64,000 nt of DNA, taken from NCBI GenBank assembly GCA_024743115.1, contig JANSXC010000001.1, forward strand, positions 367,628-431,627, read 5' to 3'. This document shows, piece after piece, positions 44,020-52,434 of this stretch. Source of the stretch: a bacterium. GTDB taxonomy: Bacteria > Planctomycetota > UBA1135 > UBA2386. The notes below the pieces were generated by a model. The model was given only the letters and a program-made list of their open reading frames with translations. It did not search any database and was not told where the DNA came from. The position numbers and the translations under genes are program-made. Every line of letters begins with the position of its first letter. Within the stretch, counting starts at the first letter, position 1.

Positions 44020-45246
44020 ATGAACCGTCGAACCTTTCTCTCCGGTGCCGCGATGTCTCCGTTCGCGATGCGCCTGGCCCAGGCGGGCGAACCGACCGTC
44101 GGCTGGCTGCCCCGTGGCGATGACAAGGTACTCGTCGTGCTCGAACTCGTCGGGGGCAACGACGGCCTCAACACCGTGCTGCCGGTCGAGGACGCGGCGT
44201 TCGCCAGAGCGCGACCGCGCTTGTCCGTGGTGCGGAAGGGCGCGCATGCGCTCGAACGCGGACTCGCCTTGCACCCCGCGCTCGGCAAGCTGCATCGCCG
44301 GACGAAATCGGGCGGGCTCGCGGTCGTGACTGGGGTCGGCTACCCGGAGCCCGATCGCTCGCACTTCCGCAGCCGGGATATCTGGCACACGGCGGACCCG
44401 ACGCACCAGAAGGTCGAGAACGATACGACGGGCTGGCTCGGGCGCGCGGCGGATCAATTGGCGGCGGCTGGTGCCGGGGTGCCGGCGGCGGCGGTCGGCG
44501 GGCTCGAAGTGCCGCTGGCGCTGCGCGCCCGACGGGTCACGGTGCCGAGCCTCGAGCGCGTCGAGGACTTTCAGTGGCTGGCGGCTGGGGGCAGCGGACC
44601 GGTGGCCCGCGGCGCTGCCGTTCGCGGGGTGGTCGGCGATGTCGAGCGGTCGGCGAAGTCGTCCGATCTTGCGCGCTTCGTCGGCGAGGTCGCGCGGTCG
44701 GGTGCTGCGCTGGCCGACGACCTGCAGCAGGCGCTGAAGCGCTACACGCCGCGTGCGGAGTACCCCGCAACCAAGCTCGCGCGTGACCTTCAGCTGACCG
44801 CGCAGCTCGCGGTCGCGGGTTTCGGCACCCGCCTCGTGCACGTCGCGCTCACGGGCTTCGATACCCACGCGCGCCAGTTGCCGACGCATGCCGGGCTGCT
44901 GCGGCAGCTCGACGGTGCTCTGGATGCGTTCCTCGCCGACCTCGGGAAACACGGCTTCGGCGACCGGGTCACCGTTCTAGTGCACAGCGAGTTTGGTCGG
45001 CGCGTGCGGGAAAACGCGAGTCAAGGTACCGATCACGGCGCGGCGGGGCCGGTCTTCGTGGCTGGCGGCGCGGTGCGCGGTGGTCTGATCGGTGCTGTGC
45101 CGGACCTCGGCGACCTCGATGACGGGGACCTCGTGGCCGAGGTCGACTTCCGGCGCGTCTACACGAGCCTCCTGACCTGGCTGGGGGCCGACTCGCAGGC
45201 GGTACTGGGACGGGCGTTCGAGCCACTCGCGTTGTTCGCGAAGTAG
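44020..45246 (+). CDS. DUF1501 family protein with Tat signal
   Basis: 408 residues. The N-terminus MNRRTFLSGAAMSPFAMRLA is a twin-arginine (RRxFL) signal, so the protein is exported folded, probably with a metal. The body resembles alkaline-phosphatase/sulfatase folds: VLVVLELVGGNDGLNTVLPV, the RSHFRSRDIWHTADP segment, and late GFDTHARQLPTHAGLLRQLDGAL plus VLVHSEFGRRVRENASQGTDHG, where the His and Asp residues would bind metal. The real start is set by a ribosome-binding site. Always paired with DUF1800; the known data say conserved and exported, and no reaction has been settled. Confidence 0.93.
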   Translation: MNRRTFLSGAAMSPFAMRLAQAGEPTVGWLPRGDDKVLVVLELVGGNDGLNTVLPVEDAAFARARPRLSVVRKGAHALERGLALHPALGKLHRRTKSGGLAVVTGVGYPEPDRSHFRSRDIWHTADPTHQKVENDTTGWLGRAADQLAAAGAGVPAAAVGGLEVPLALRARRVTVPSLERVEDFQWLAAGGSGPVARGAAVRGVVGDVERSAKSSDLARFVGEVARSGAALADDLQQALKRYTPRAEYPATKLARDLQLTAQLAVAGFGTRLVHVALTGFDTHARQLPTHAGLLRQLDGALDAFLADLGKHGFGDRVTVLVHSEFGRRVRENASQGTDHGAAGPVFVAGGAVRGGLIGAVPDLGDLDDGDLVAEVDFRRVYTSLLTWLGADSQAVLGRAFEPLALFAK

Positions 45247-45261
45247 TCTCGGGCGATCGTC

Positions 45262-46551
45262 TCAGAGGCTCTGCCAGTTCTGCAGGAAGTTCGTTGCGGT
45301 GTCCTCGTAGGCCCGACCCAGCCCGGAGCAATGCACGGTGCAGTTCCGCGCGAGCAGGCCCTTGCGGGCGAGGCCGTCGAGGAACCGGAACAGCAGCTGC
45401 TTGTCCGGTCGGTAGTGCCCGGAGTTGTTGCTGGCGTAGGTCACGAGTCCGCTGCTGATCTTGATCATCCCCGCGCAGTTGACGTTGCCGCCGGCGTGGA
45501 AGCTGCTGTGGTGGAAACTCGACTCCTGGTGCTGAGCGATCGTGATCTCGCGACCGACAGCGGTGAAGGCGGCAGCGTCGCTGACACCCTTGCCCGAGTT
45601 GCAGGTGTAGCCCGCGGTGTCGGCGACGCGCGTGACGCCGTTCGGTTTGAGTTCGTCGAGCCAGAGTTTGCCGCCGTGGGGGTAGACCATCGCGAGCTTG
45701 TGGCGCGGCGCGATCGCTCGATAACCGTTGGCGCGGTCGCTGCCGTTGACGTAGGCCACGCCCGCCGTCGCGGCGACGAGGGCCTTGTCGTCGGCCGTGC
45801 AGATCGCATGGTCCTCGAGCCACAGGAAGAACGGCAGGTCGTGCTGCCCGATACTCGCGTACCACTCGCCGAACGCGGCCGAGGCGTCGTAGTCATCGCC
45901 GAGGTTGTCACCCTGCTGCAGCTGACCGTTCTGGAAGCTGACTTCGACGGGGCGATGCCAAGGATCCAGTTGCTCCATGCGGACACCGGCGTGTAGCCCG
46001 GTGTGCGTGGGGCTCTTGTCCTGGGGGCGGGTCAGCGCCGCGACGAGATGCTTCGGGTCACGGCTCGTCGAGGTGTAGTACTGCTTGAGTTCGAGCAGGT
46101 AGCGCGCCTTGCGCAGGCCGCGATTGAGCAGCGTCAGAACCGTGCGGTCGATCGACTGATCCGCGGCGTTGCCGGCTTCGAATCGATTCGAATGGGCGCG
46201 CTTCTGCAGCGCGACACGCTGCCAACCGTGTACGCCGCTGTACTGCTCTTCGGAGCGACCCTTGGCGGCGTCCGTATCGACGCGGAACTTCGTCAGGTAA
46301 CTGCCCGCGGCCGCCGCGATTTCGGTCAGCTGCCGGGCGCGGTCATCGAGTCGCCCGAAGCTCGTCTTCGGAACGTCATGGTATTGCGCGATCGCGAGCG
46401 TCAGGCGTTCGAGAGCGCGCTTCGGCGTGTCTGTGCTGCTCTTGACCTTGGCCCGCAGGCGTCGGCTGCGGGACATCGATGCCGTCGAGTCTTGTCGGGC
46501 CACGACGGCCTGCCAGGCAGAAAGACTGGGAATGTCACGCCAGGGCCTCAT
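45262..46551 (-). CDS. Unrecognised protein with HSSF...SGHYRP motif
   Basis: 429 residues, no signal peptide and no membrane helix. The first ~150 residues are helical and basic. A region follows with paired aromatic and His residues, and the last ~120 residues contain HHSSFHAGGNVNCAGMI then YASNNSGHYRPDKQLLF. This HSSFxAGG...(S)NxSGHYxP block reminds me of a motif at the C-terminus of putative bacterial effector proteins, but I cannot name the family. The central part holds WLEDHAICTADDKALVAA. ATG 46551 is taken; the first ~25 codons have less GC-rich third positions, and ATG 46476 (MSRSRRLRAK) may be the true start. It converges with DUF1501, 15 bases away. Confidence 0.65.
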   Translation of the reverse strand: MRPWRDIPSLSAWQAVVARQDSTASMSRSRRLRAKVKSSTDTPKRALERLTLAIAQYHDVPKTSFGRLDDRARQLTEIAAAAGSYLTKFRVDTDAAKGRSEEQYSGVHGWQRVALQKRAHSNRFEAGNAADQSIDRTVLTLLNRGLRKARYLLELKQYYTSTSRDPKHLVAALTRPQDKSPTHTGLHAGVRMEQLDPWHRPVEVSFQNGQLQQGDNLGDDYDASAAFGEWYASIGQHDLPFFLWLEDHAICTADDKALVAATAGVAYVNGSDRANGYRAIAPRHKLAMVYPHGGKLWLDELKPNGVTRVADTAGYTCNSGKGVSDAAAFTAVGREITIAQHQESSFHHSSFHAGGNVNCAGMIKISSGLVTYASNNSGHYRPDKQLLFRFLDGLARKGLLARNCTVHCSGLGRAYEDTATNFLQNWQSL

Positions 46552-46681
46552 CGATTCTCGCCTCGTGGGTGGTTCGCCATGTCACCAGCAGGAGGGGAGG
46601 CCTGGGGTGGGCGTTACCGGGTTTTTCGAGCGCGCGATGGATTCCTGTCTGCTCGGGAGTGCCGCCGCCGATCCTCGGGCC

Positions 46682-47308
46682 ATGCGAACGTTCGTCTGCT
46701 GCGTGTTCGGCCTCGTGCTCGTCGGCGCCTCGGCGCAGGAGATCCTGCCCAAGGCCCGCCCGGCTGACGCGCCCGCGCTGCTGCGGGAGGCCGAGGCGGC
46801 ATTTCGCGCCGAGCGCTACGCGCGCGCCCTGGCCGTGCTCGAGCGCGCGCACGCCCTGGCTCGCCGGCAACTGCAGCGCGCGGTGATCGGGGTCATGCCG
46901 GATCCGCCCGCGGAGTTCGTCGTCGCGCGGGCTCGGTCGCAGCGCGGCGCGGCCGCGACGGCCGGTCTCGTGCGGCGGGTGCGGTTGCCGATCCAGTGGC
47001 GTTGTCATCGGCCCGGGACGCCGTCCTCGGTCACGATTGCACTCCATCGCGCGGGCACGATGGTCGACGTCGCGAAGATGCAGCTCGGACTCGTCGAGCA
47101 GGACCCCGACCTCGAACGCGTGCGATACCGCGGCGCGAAAGCGGCGTTGCGCCGGTGCGATGGCGGGCGTCTCGAGCTCCACGTCGTTCTCCGGTCCGGG
47201 CATGCGGTGCTCGTGGCCGACTCGCGGGGGCTGCGCGTCGAGGAATTGCTGGCGCTCGTCGACCAGGCGTTGCTCGATCGGCTCGGCCCCCTTCTCGAGG
47301 CCGACTGA
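46682..47308 (+). CDS. Secreted protein, unknown function
   Basis: 208 residues. ATG 46682 gives the signal peptide MRTFVCCVFGLVLVGASAQE. The mature N-terminal half is helical and Ala/Arg-rich (ALLREAEAAFRAERYARALA, like one or two TPR helices), and the second half is a mixed beta domain. No family is recognised. The gene is 32 bases before the kinase-FGE gene, in the same direction, and is probably co-transcribed, so its product may be a periplasmic partner or ligand of that kinase. That is inference. Confidence 0.65.
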   Translation: MRTFVCCVFGLVLVGASAQEILPKARPADAPALLREAEAAFRAERYARALAVLERAHALARRQLQRAVIGVMPDPPAEFVVARARSQRGAAATAGLVRRVRLPIQWRCHRPGTPSSVTIALHRAGTMVDVAKMQLGLVEQDPDLERVRYRGAKAALRRCDGGRLELHVVLRSGHAVLVADSRGLRVEELLALVDQALLDRLGPLLEAD

Positions 47309-47340
47309 CGGCGGCAACTTGCGCTATGTTCTGACGGCGT

Positions 47341-50211
47341 ATGGAGCCTGTGGCGGGATCCGAGTCGCGCGACGACGGTTTGTTCGACGAGTACCTCGAC
47401 CGGGCGCTCGCAGGTGACGCGGAGGATCCGGCAGCGTTCTGTGCGGAGCGCGGGGTCGACGCGCCGTCGTGGCTGTTCGAGCTGCACGAGCTCGTGCGCA
47501 CGAGTGACCCGCTGCCGGCGGCGGGTGGTGGCGCCCGAGGTGATGGCCGGCGGCTCGGCGGTTTCGAACTCGTGCGGCAGCTCGGCGAAGGCGGGATGGG
47601 CATCGTCTACCTCGCCGAGGAAGTGGGGCTCGGCCGCCACGTCGCGCTGAAGACGGTGCGGCCCGAGCTCGCGGCTTCGCCGACTGCGCTCGCCCGATTC
47701 GAGCGAGAGGCGCGGGCGCTGGCGCGACTCAGCCATTCGAGCATCGCGGCGGTGCACTCCTACGGCGAATCCGATGGCGTGCGCTTCCTCGCGATGGAAC
47801 TCGTGCTCGGTCGCGACCTCGACGAGGTGCTCGCCGATGGCCCGCTGCCCGTCGAGCGCGCAATTGCGATCGCGCGGGACCTGGCGCACGCTCTCGCGGC
47901 GGCGCACGCGGCCGGTGTGCTGCATCGTGACGTCAAGCCGGGCAACGTGCGGCTCGACCCGGACGGTCGCGTCCTGCTCATGGACTTCGGCCTGGCCCGG
48001 CAGCTCGACCTCACGGAACCGACGCTGACCTCGGCGTTCGCGGGATCGCCGGCCTACGCCGCGCCCGAGCAACTTACCGGAGCGCGTGAGGTCGACAGCC
48101 GGACCGACGTCTACGGTCTCGGCGTGACGCTCTATGAAATGCTCGTCGGTCAGGTGCCGTTCGCCGGGCGCAGCGTCGACGAGATCATGCGGCGAGTACT
48201 CACGGAAGACCCGCGTTCGCCGCGTCGCCACCGACCCGCGATTTCGCGGGACCTCGAGGCCGTCGTGCTCTGTGCAGTCGAGCGCCATCCCGAACGGCGC
48301 TACGTGACGATGGCGGACTTCGCCGCGGATCTCGATGCGCTGATCGCGCGCCGGCCGGTCGCCGCTCGCGCGCCCGGGCCCGGCCGCCGCGCCCTCGGTT
48401 GGATGCGGCGGCATCGGGTGGCGACGGTGGCGATTGCGCTCGTTTTCGTCACCGCGCTGGGGCTGCTGTTGCAGGCCGGCTGGTGGCATCGCCAGAATCG
48501 CGACCACGCCCAGGAACTCGTCGAGGAGGCCCGGTCACTCATGGGAGTACACGGCGAAGCTCGGCGTGCGGCGGAGTACGCGAGCGAGCGATTGCGTGGC
48601 CTCGAAGCCCGTTTGCGCGAGCGTCCGCTCAACGCTGGCGAGGAGGCGGCACGGCAGCGCTTCACGCGCGAGTCGGCGCTCGTGCACCAAACTCGTGAGG
48701 AGGTGCTCGCGCGCGTCTTGGGGCTGTTGAGCGCGGCCCAGGGCTTCGATCCGACAGCTGCGGGACTGCAACGCGCTTTTGCCGAGATGCACTACCATTC
48801 GTGGCTCGATTTGCGCCGGTCGAACCCGCGCGCTGCGGCGGTGCACTTCGCCCGGGTGCGGGAGCTCGACGAGGCGGGAGATCTCGCGGAGAAGGTTCTC
48901 GGGGTCCAGCGCGTGACGATCGTGTCGACGCCACCGGGTGCCGAGGTGCATCTGTTTCGATGGCGTGAGCACTCCGAGGTCGTGCCCGGCGGCGAGCCGC
49001 GGCTCGTACCGGTCGGCCCCGACGGCGAGGCGCCACGCGAGCTCGTGCTGCGGGTCGAGCACGATGGCGGCGGACTGCGAGTCGGCGACTTCGTGACGTC
49101 GGTCTGGGGGCGATCGCCAGCGGTGACGGTCGTGCGCCATTCCGCTCGCGGTGGCGGCGACGAGGGGCCCGCGGTCGGTGAGCCGTGCGATGCGTCGGCC
49201 TCGGACGTCGTGGTCGAACCGGCGTGGCAGTTCCTGCGCAAACGGGAATCGGGTCCGCTGCCCGTCGAAGTTCTGCGCGGCGAAGAGCTGTTGCGGCTCG
49301 ACGTGGCGCCACCGGTCGACGTCGTGCCGACGTGGTCGGCCTACGTGCCGACCGCGGCGACGCGGATCGGCAGCGCGCCGATCAGCGGCCTCGTACTCGA
49401 GCCCGGGTCCTACCACGCGGTACTGCGGTTGCCCGGTCATCGCGACTGTCGCCTGCCGTTCCACGTCGATCACGCGGCCGAGGACTACTCGCGACCGCGG
49501 GTCTTTGCCGCCGAACTCGTTCGTTCGGTTCCGCGTGGGTTCGTGCACGTCGCCGGCGAGGCCTATGGCCTGCATCGCTATTTCCTGCAGCGTCGCGAGG
49601 TGACGAATGGCGAGTACCTCGAGTTCGTCAACGATCGCAAGGAGCCGTGGCGGTGGTTGCCGCGGCGCATCGTCGATGACGCGTCCGAGCCGGCGTGGCC
49701 GATCGCCGACGGCCGGGTCCGGTTGCCCGAGGACCTCGATCCGGAGTTGCCCGTCACGGGCATTTCGTGGGGTGCCGCGAAGCGCTACGCGCGATGGTTG
49801 CCGGCCGCGATGGGGCTGGACGGCGAGGTCTACTACGGCGTGCTGCCGCACTATCATCACTTGTCACGGTGCGCACACGGTGGCGATGGTCGGCAGTACG
49901 TGCACGGCGCGTACTTCCATCCTGGCTGGATCAAGTCCCGGCATGCACGCCGTGGTGGCGGGCTCGAACCGGCGATGAGCTATCCGCTCGACGAAACCGC
50001 GTTCGGCGTGTTCGACCTGCAGGGCAGTGCGTCGGAGTGGTGCGGCGACGCGCAAAACGCGATCAGCGAAGGCACCCGGCTCGTGTTCGGTGGCAGCTAC
50101 CTGGACACGGAGCCCTATCGTTTCCAGCTGCGAACCTATCGGGCCGTGCCGCCAGACGCTGGGCAGTCGCGGATCGGGTTCCGTGTGATGCTGCTCGAGC
50201 GGGATGATTGA
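47341..50211 (+). CDS. Membrane Ser/Thr kinase with PEGA-like and FGE-sulfatase (SUMF1-like) domains
   Basis: 956 residues. Kinase domain: LGEGGMGIVY (81-90), Lys104 in VALKTV, HRDVKPGN (195-202), DFGLA (215-219). Then one membrane helix (about 360-382), a helical stretch, a PEGA-like segment (RVTIVSTPPGAEVHLF, about 524-539), a central beta region, and from about 735 a formylglycine-generating-enzyme-like domain (FVHVAGEAYGLHRYFLQRREVTNGEYLEF ... the diagnostic bits are REVTNGEYLEF, ISWGAAKRYARWL, ASEWCGD and IGFRVML). The two catalytic Cys of true FGE are not evident, so this end is probably a ligand-binding C-type-lectin-like domain outside the cell. The ECF sigma gene follows directly. 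Confidence 0.9.
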   Translation: MEPVAGSESRDDGLFDEYLDRALAGDAEDPAAFCAERGVDAPSWLFELHELVRTSDPLPAAGGGARGDGRRLGGFELVRQLGEGGMGIVYLAEEVGLGRHVALKTVRPELAASPTALARFEREARALARLSHSSIAAVHSYGESDGVRFLAMELVLGRDLDEVLADGPLPVERAIAIARDLAHALAAAHAAGVLHRDVKPGNVRLDPDGRVLLMDFGLARQLDLTEPTLTSAFAGSPAYAAPEQLTGAREVDSRTDVYGLGVTLYEMLVGQVPFAGRSVDEIMRRVLTEDPRSPRRHRPAISRDLEAVVLCAVERHPERRYVTMADFAADLDALIARRPVAARAPGPGRRALGWMRRHRVATVAIALVFVTALGLLLQAGWWHRQNRDHAQELVEEARSLMGVHGEARRAAEYASERLRGLEARLRERPLNAGEEAARQRFTRESALVHQTREEVLARVLGLLSAAQGFDPTAAGLQRAFAEMHYHSWLDLRRSNPRAAAVHFARVRELDEAGDLAEKVLGVQRVTIVSTPPGAEVHLFRWREHSEVVPGGEPRLVPVGPDGEAPRELVLRVEHDGGGLRVGDFVTSVWGRSPAVTVVRHSARGGGDEGPAVGEPCDASASDVVVEPAWQFLRKRESGPLPVEVLRGEELLRLDVAPPVDVVPTWSAYVPTAATRIGSAPISGLVLEPGSYHAVLRLPGHRDCRLPFHVDHAAEDYSRPRVFAAELVRSVPRGFVHVAGEAYGLHRYFLQRREVTNGEYLEFVNDRKEPWRWLPRRIVDDASEPAWPIADGRVRLPEDLDPELPVTGISWGAAKRYARWLPAAMGLDGEVYYGVLPHYHHLSRCAHGGDGRQYVHGAYFHPGWIKSRHARRGGGLEPAMSYPLDETAFGVFDLQGSASEWCGDAQNAISEGTRLVFGGSYLDTEPYRFQLRTYRAVPPDAGQSRIGFRVMLLERDD

Positions 50212-50228
50212 ATGAACCCGCAATTCAC

Positions 50229-50795
50229 ATGAGTGATCTGGGCGAACTCCTCGGCACGAATCGGGCGACGCTCGAGCGGTTCCTGCGCGAGCACGGTGCG
50301 GGACTGCTGCGCTACGAGGCTGTCGACGACCTCGTTCAGGGCGTTCAGCTGCGCGCGCTCCAGGGCGGCGCCGCGTTCGAGTATCGCAGTGACCCGGAGT
50401 TCCGTGCCTGGCTGTTCGCGGTTGCGCGGCGCCACATCGCCGACCGTCACGACCACTGGCTCGCGCAGAAGCGGGGCGCTGGTCGGGTGCTGCGCTACAC
50501 GTTGTCGGGCGAGGGTTCGGCCGGCGCCGTGCCGCTGCCCGCCGTTGATGCGACCGGGCCCGGAACGTTCGCATCCCGCCGGGATCTGCTCGTGCACGTG
50601 ACGCAGGCGCTGGCGATCCTGCCGCCGCGCGACCGCGATCTGGTGCGCTGGACGAGTGAGGGGCTGTCGACGGCCGAGCAGGGCGAGCGGCTCGGGATCG
50701 CCGCGGGTGCGGCTCAGCGGGCGGGGCACCGCGCATTCGAACGGCTGAAGAAGACGATGCGCTTGCTGCAGGAGCGCGGCCGGCCAGGCCGCTGA
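50229..50795 (+). CDS. ECF sigma factor paired with the kinase-FGE gene
   Basis: 188 residues. Region 2 shows YEAVDDLVQGVQLRALQGG and FRAWLFAVARRHIADRHDHWL; region 4 shows ILPPRDRDLVRWTSEGLSTAEQGERLGI, then AAGAAQRAGHRAFERLKK. The recognition helix has AGAAQRAGHRA where most ECF factors have (V/S)-x-(T)-V-(R/K)-S-R-(L)-x-RA, so promoter choice is probably unusual. I take ATG 50229; TTG 50208 in the same frame overlaps the kinase stop and would add seven residues. Being next to a transmembrane kinase, with no anti-sigma gene, suggests control by phosphorylation, as with the pair at 26241-30181. Confidence 0.85.
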   Translation: MSDLGELLGTNRATLERFLREHGAGLLRYEAVDDLVQGVQLRALQGGAAFEYRSDPEFRAWLFAVARRHIADRHDHWLAQKRGAGRVLRYTLSGEGSAGAVPLPAVDATGPGTFASRRDLLVHVTQALAILPPRDRDLVRWTSEGLSTAEQGERLGIAAGAAQRAGHRAFERLKKTMRLLQERGRPGR

Positions 50796-50856
50796 AGAGT
50801 TCTTACGATTCCGTGTCTGGAGCCGGGGGCGCCGCCGATCGGTGGTCGAGGCCGCC

Positions 50857-51495
50857 ATGATCCGACACTCGAACTTCCTACTCCGTTTCGTCTTGCCGCA
50901 CGCGAGCGGTGCACTTCTCGCCGGCGTGCTCGCGATCGGCAGCGCCGCGCAGTCGCCGTTGCCCAACCACCGAACGCAGAACTTCCCCCTGATCTCCGGG
51001 GCGGGCGGCTACGGCACACACGTGGTTGCGTTGCGGGACCACGACGGTGACGGCTACGAGGACTATGCGGTCGCGGCGCCCAACGCGAGCGTGCCGGCTG
51101 GTGCTGTCGGGCCCGGCGTGGTCTACGTGCACTCGGGGCGAACGGGCGAGGTGTTGAAGGCGTTCGTCGGCGACCAGACCGCGTCGCGGTTCGGGGAGGC
51201 GATCGCGGACTGCGGAGATCTCGATGGCGATGCCGTGCCGGACCTCGTCGTCAGCGCGATCGATCACGACGCGGGCTCGATCAACGGTGGTCGGCTCTAT
51301 GCCTTCTCGGGCGCGGACGGGTACTTCTCGTGGACGGCAGCGCGGGTGGCACGTTCGCGACGGGCGACGGCCCCAACGCGTTCAGCGACCTCGGTGTGGT
51401 CGCGGTCGCGACGCCCGCCGGTGGGGTGTTCGTCGGGGATGCAACGGGACGCGTCTTCGCGGTCGGTCCGCCGGTCAGCGGCACGCTGCAGCTGA
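50857..51495 (+). CDS. FG-GAP repeat secreted protein, 5' part of a frameshifted gene
   Basis: Signal peptide MIRHSNFLLRFVLPHASGAL to about GSAAQS, then FG-GAP/VCBS-type repeats with Ca-binding loops: LRDHDGDGYEDYAVAAP and ADCGDLDGDAVPDLVVSA. The propeller reads correctly to about position 51320 (YAFSGADG). After that the frame becomes Arg/Ser-rich nonsense to a stop at 51495, while the propeller continues in the next frame. One extra G in the GGG run at 51319-51321 would join the two. So this is one gene broken by a 1-base deletion or by a sequencing error. Confidence 0.75.
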   Translation: MIRHSNFLLRFVLPHASGALLAGVLAIGSAAQSPLPNHRTQNFPLISGAGGYGTHVVALRDHDGDGYEDYAVAAPNASVPAGAVGPGVVYVHSGRTGEVLKAFVGDQTASRFGEAIADCGDLDGDAVPDLVVSAIDHDAGSINGGRLYAFSGADGYFSWTAARVARSRRATAPTRSATSVWSRSRRPPVGCSSGMQRDASSRSVRRSAARCS

Positions 51496-52358
51496 CGTTG
51501 ACCTACGACCGGCCGGCCGGCGCGAACGGGCCCGCGGAACTGGCAGCGATCACCGGGCCCGGGGGCGTCTCGCGATTGCTGATCGGCCGTCGACTCGCGG
51601 ACTCGAACGGGTTGATCAACAATGGTCGCGTCGAACTGTTCGAAGGCGGCCTGAGTCTGCTCACGATCGAGGGTTCGCAGTTCGCCGCGCAGGTGGGCAC
51701 ACGGGTGGCGGCGACGCGCGACGTCGATGGCGACGGTGTCGACGAGATCCTGTTCGTCGAGTACGGCGGCTCACCGCTCCAGCCGGATCCCGTCACGATT
51801 GTGCGGCAGGACGGCACTGTGGTGGATTCGTTCCTCGTCGATGCGGCGAGCACGGGGCGTCCGTTCGCCATCGCGGACACGACCGGGGACGGTCGCGGTG
51901 AATGGGGGATCGGACTGTTCAACGGCGGGTTCGGACTCGCGGAGTGCCGGCTGCACGCGCGCGGGCTGGCAGAGCCCGTACTGAGTCAGCCCGGCGGTGC
52001 TTCGCGGGTCGACTACTCGTTCGATCTGTCGCCGCTCCGCGCCGGCGCGGTCTACTGGCAGCTCTATTCGCTGTCGGGCTCGAGTCCCGGTATGGTGCTC
52101 GATCCGGCGTGGCCGCGGCTGCCGTTGCAGCTCGATCCGTTCACGAACCTGTTCTTCGTGCAGAGCAACACCGCGACGTTTCCGGGTGCCATCGGCAACC
52201 TCGACGGCGCGGGGCGGGGCACGTCGAGCCTCGTGTTCGCCCCCGCACTCGCCGTGCTCGCATCGGGTTGGGAAGTCTCGAGTTGCGTGGTGGCGTTCGG
52301 TGCGGGCGGTTGGCCGCCGGTCGCGGTGAGCAATCCGCGGCTCGTCGTGCTGCCGTGA
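51330..52358 (+). CDS. FG-GAP repeat secreted protein, 3' part of a frameshifted gene
   Basis: The continuation of the previous gene in the +1-shifted frame: it reads VLLVDGSAGGTFATGDG from about 51321. Further repeats follow: TRDVDGDGVDEILFVEYGG and IADTTGDGRGEWGIGLFN. The last ~130 residues form a beta-rich tail (RVDYSFDLSPLRAGAVYWQL, PFTNLFFVQSNTATFPGA) like those ending other secreted proteins of this lineage. GTG 51330 is only the first possible start of the open frame; there is no signal peptide, so as a separate gene it would make no sense. The intact parent protein would have about 500 residues. Confidence 0.72.
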   Translation: MDGSAGGTFATGDGPNAFSDLGVVAVATPAGGVFVGDATGRVFAVGPPVSGTLQLTLTYDRPAGANGPAELAAITGPGGVSRLLIGRRLADSNGLINNGRVELFEGGLSLLTIEGSQFAAQVGTRVAATRDVDGDGVDEILFVEYGGSPLQPDPVTIVRQDGTVVDSFLVDAASTGRPFAIADTTGDGRGEWGIGLFNGGFGLAECRLHARGLAEPVLSQPGGASRVDYSFDLSPLRAGAVYWQLYSLSGSSPGMVLDPAWPRLPLQLDPFTNLFFVQSNTATFPGAIGNLDGAGRGTSSLVFAPALAVLASGWEVSSCVVAFGAGGWPPVAVSNPRLVVLP

Positions 52359-52434
52359 ACGCGCTCTCCACGCCGGCCGGATCCCGGTCCATGGCTCAAG
52401 TGCCGAGGGCGGAAAGGTCGATGCCATCGGCACG

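Noticed and set aside
47005..49860. Minus-strand frames of 500 and 441 residues
   Set aside because: They are antisense to the kinase-FGE gene, whose motifs are complete.
49540..50211. Active formylglycine-generating or iron(II)-dependent enzyme at the kinase C-terminus
   Set aside because: The fold motifs are there but the Cys pair of FGE and a clear metal triad are not, so I list it as a binding domain.
51310..51345. Programmed ribosomal frameshift joining the two FG-GAP halves
   Set aside because: No slippery heptamer or downstream pseudoknot is visible; a lost base in a GGG run explains it more simply.
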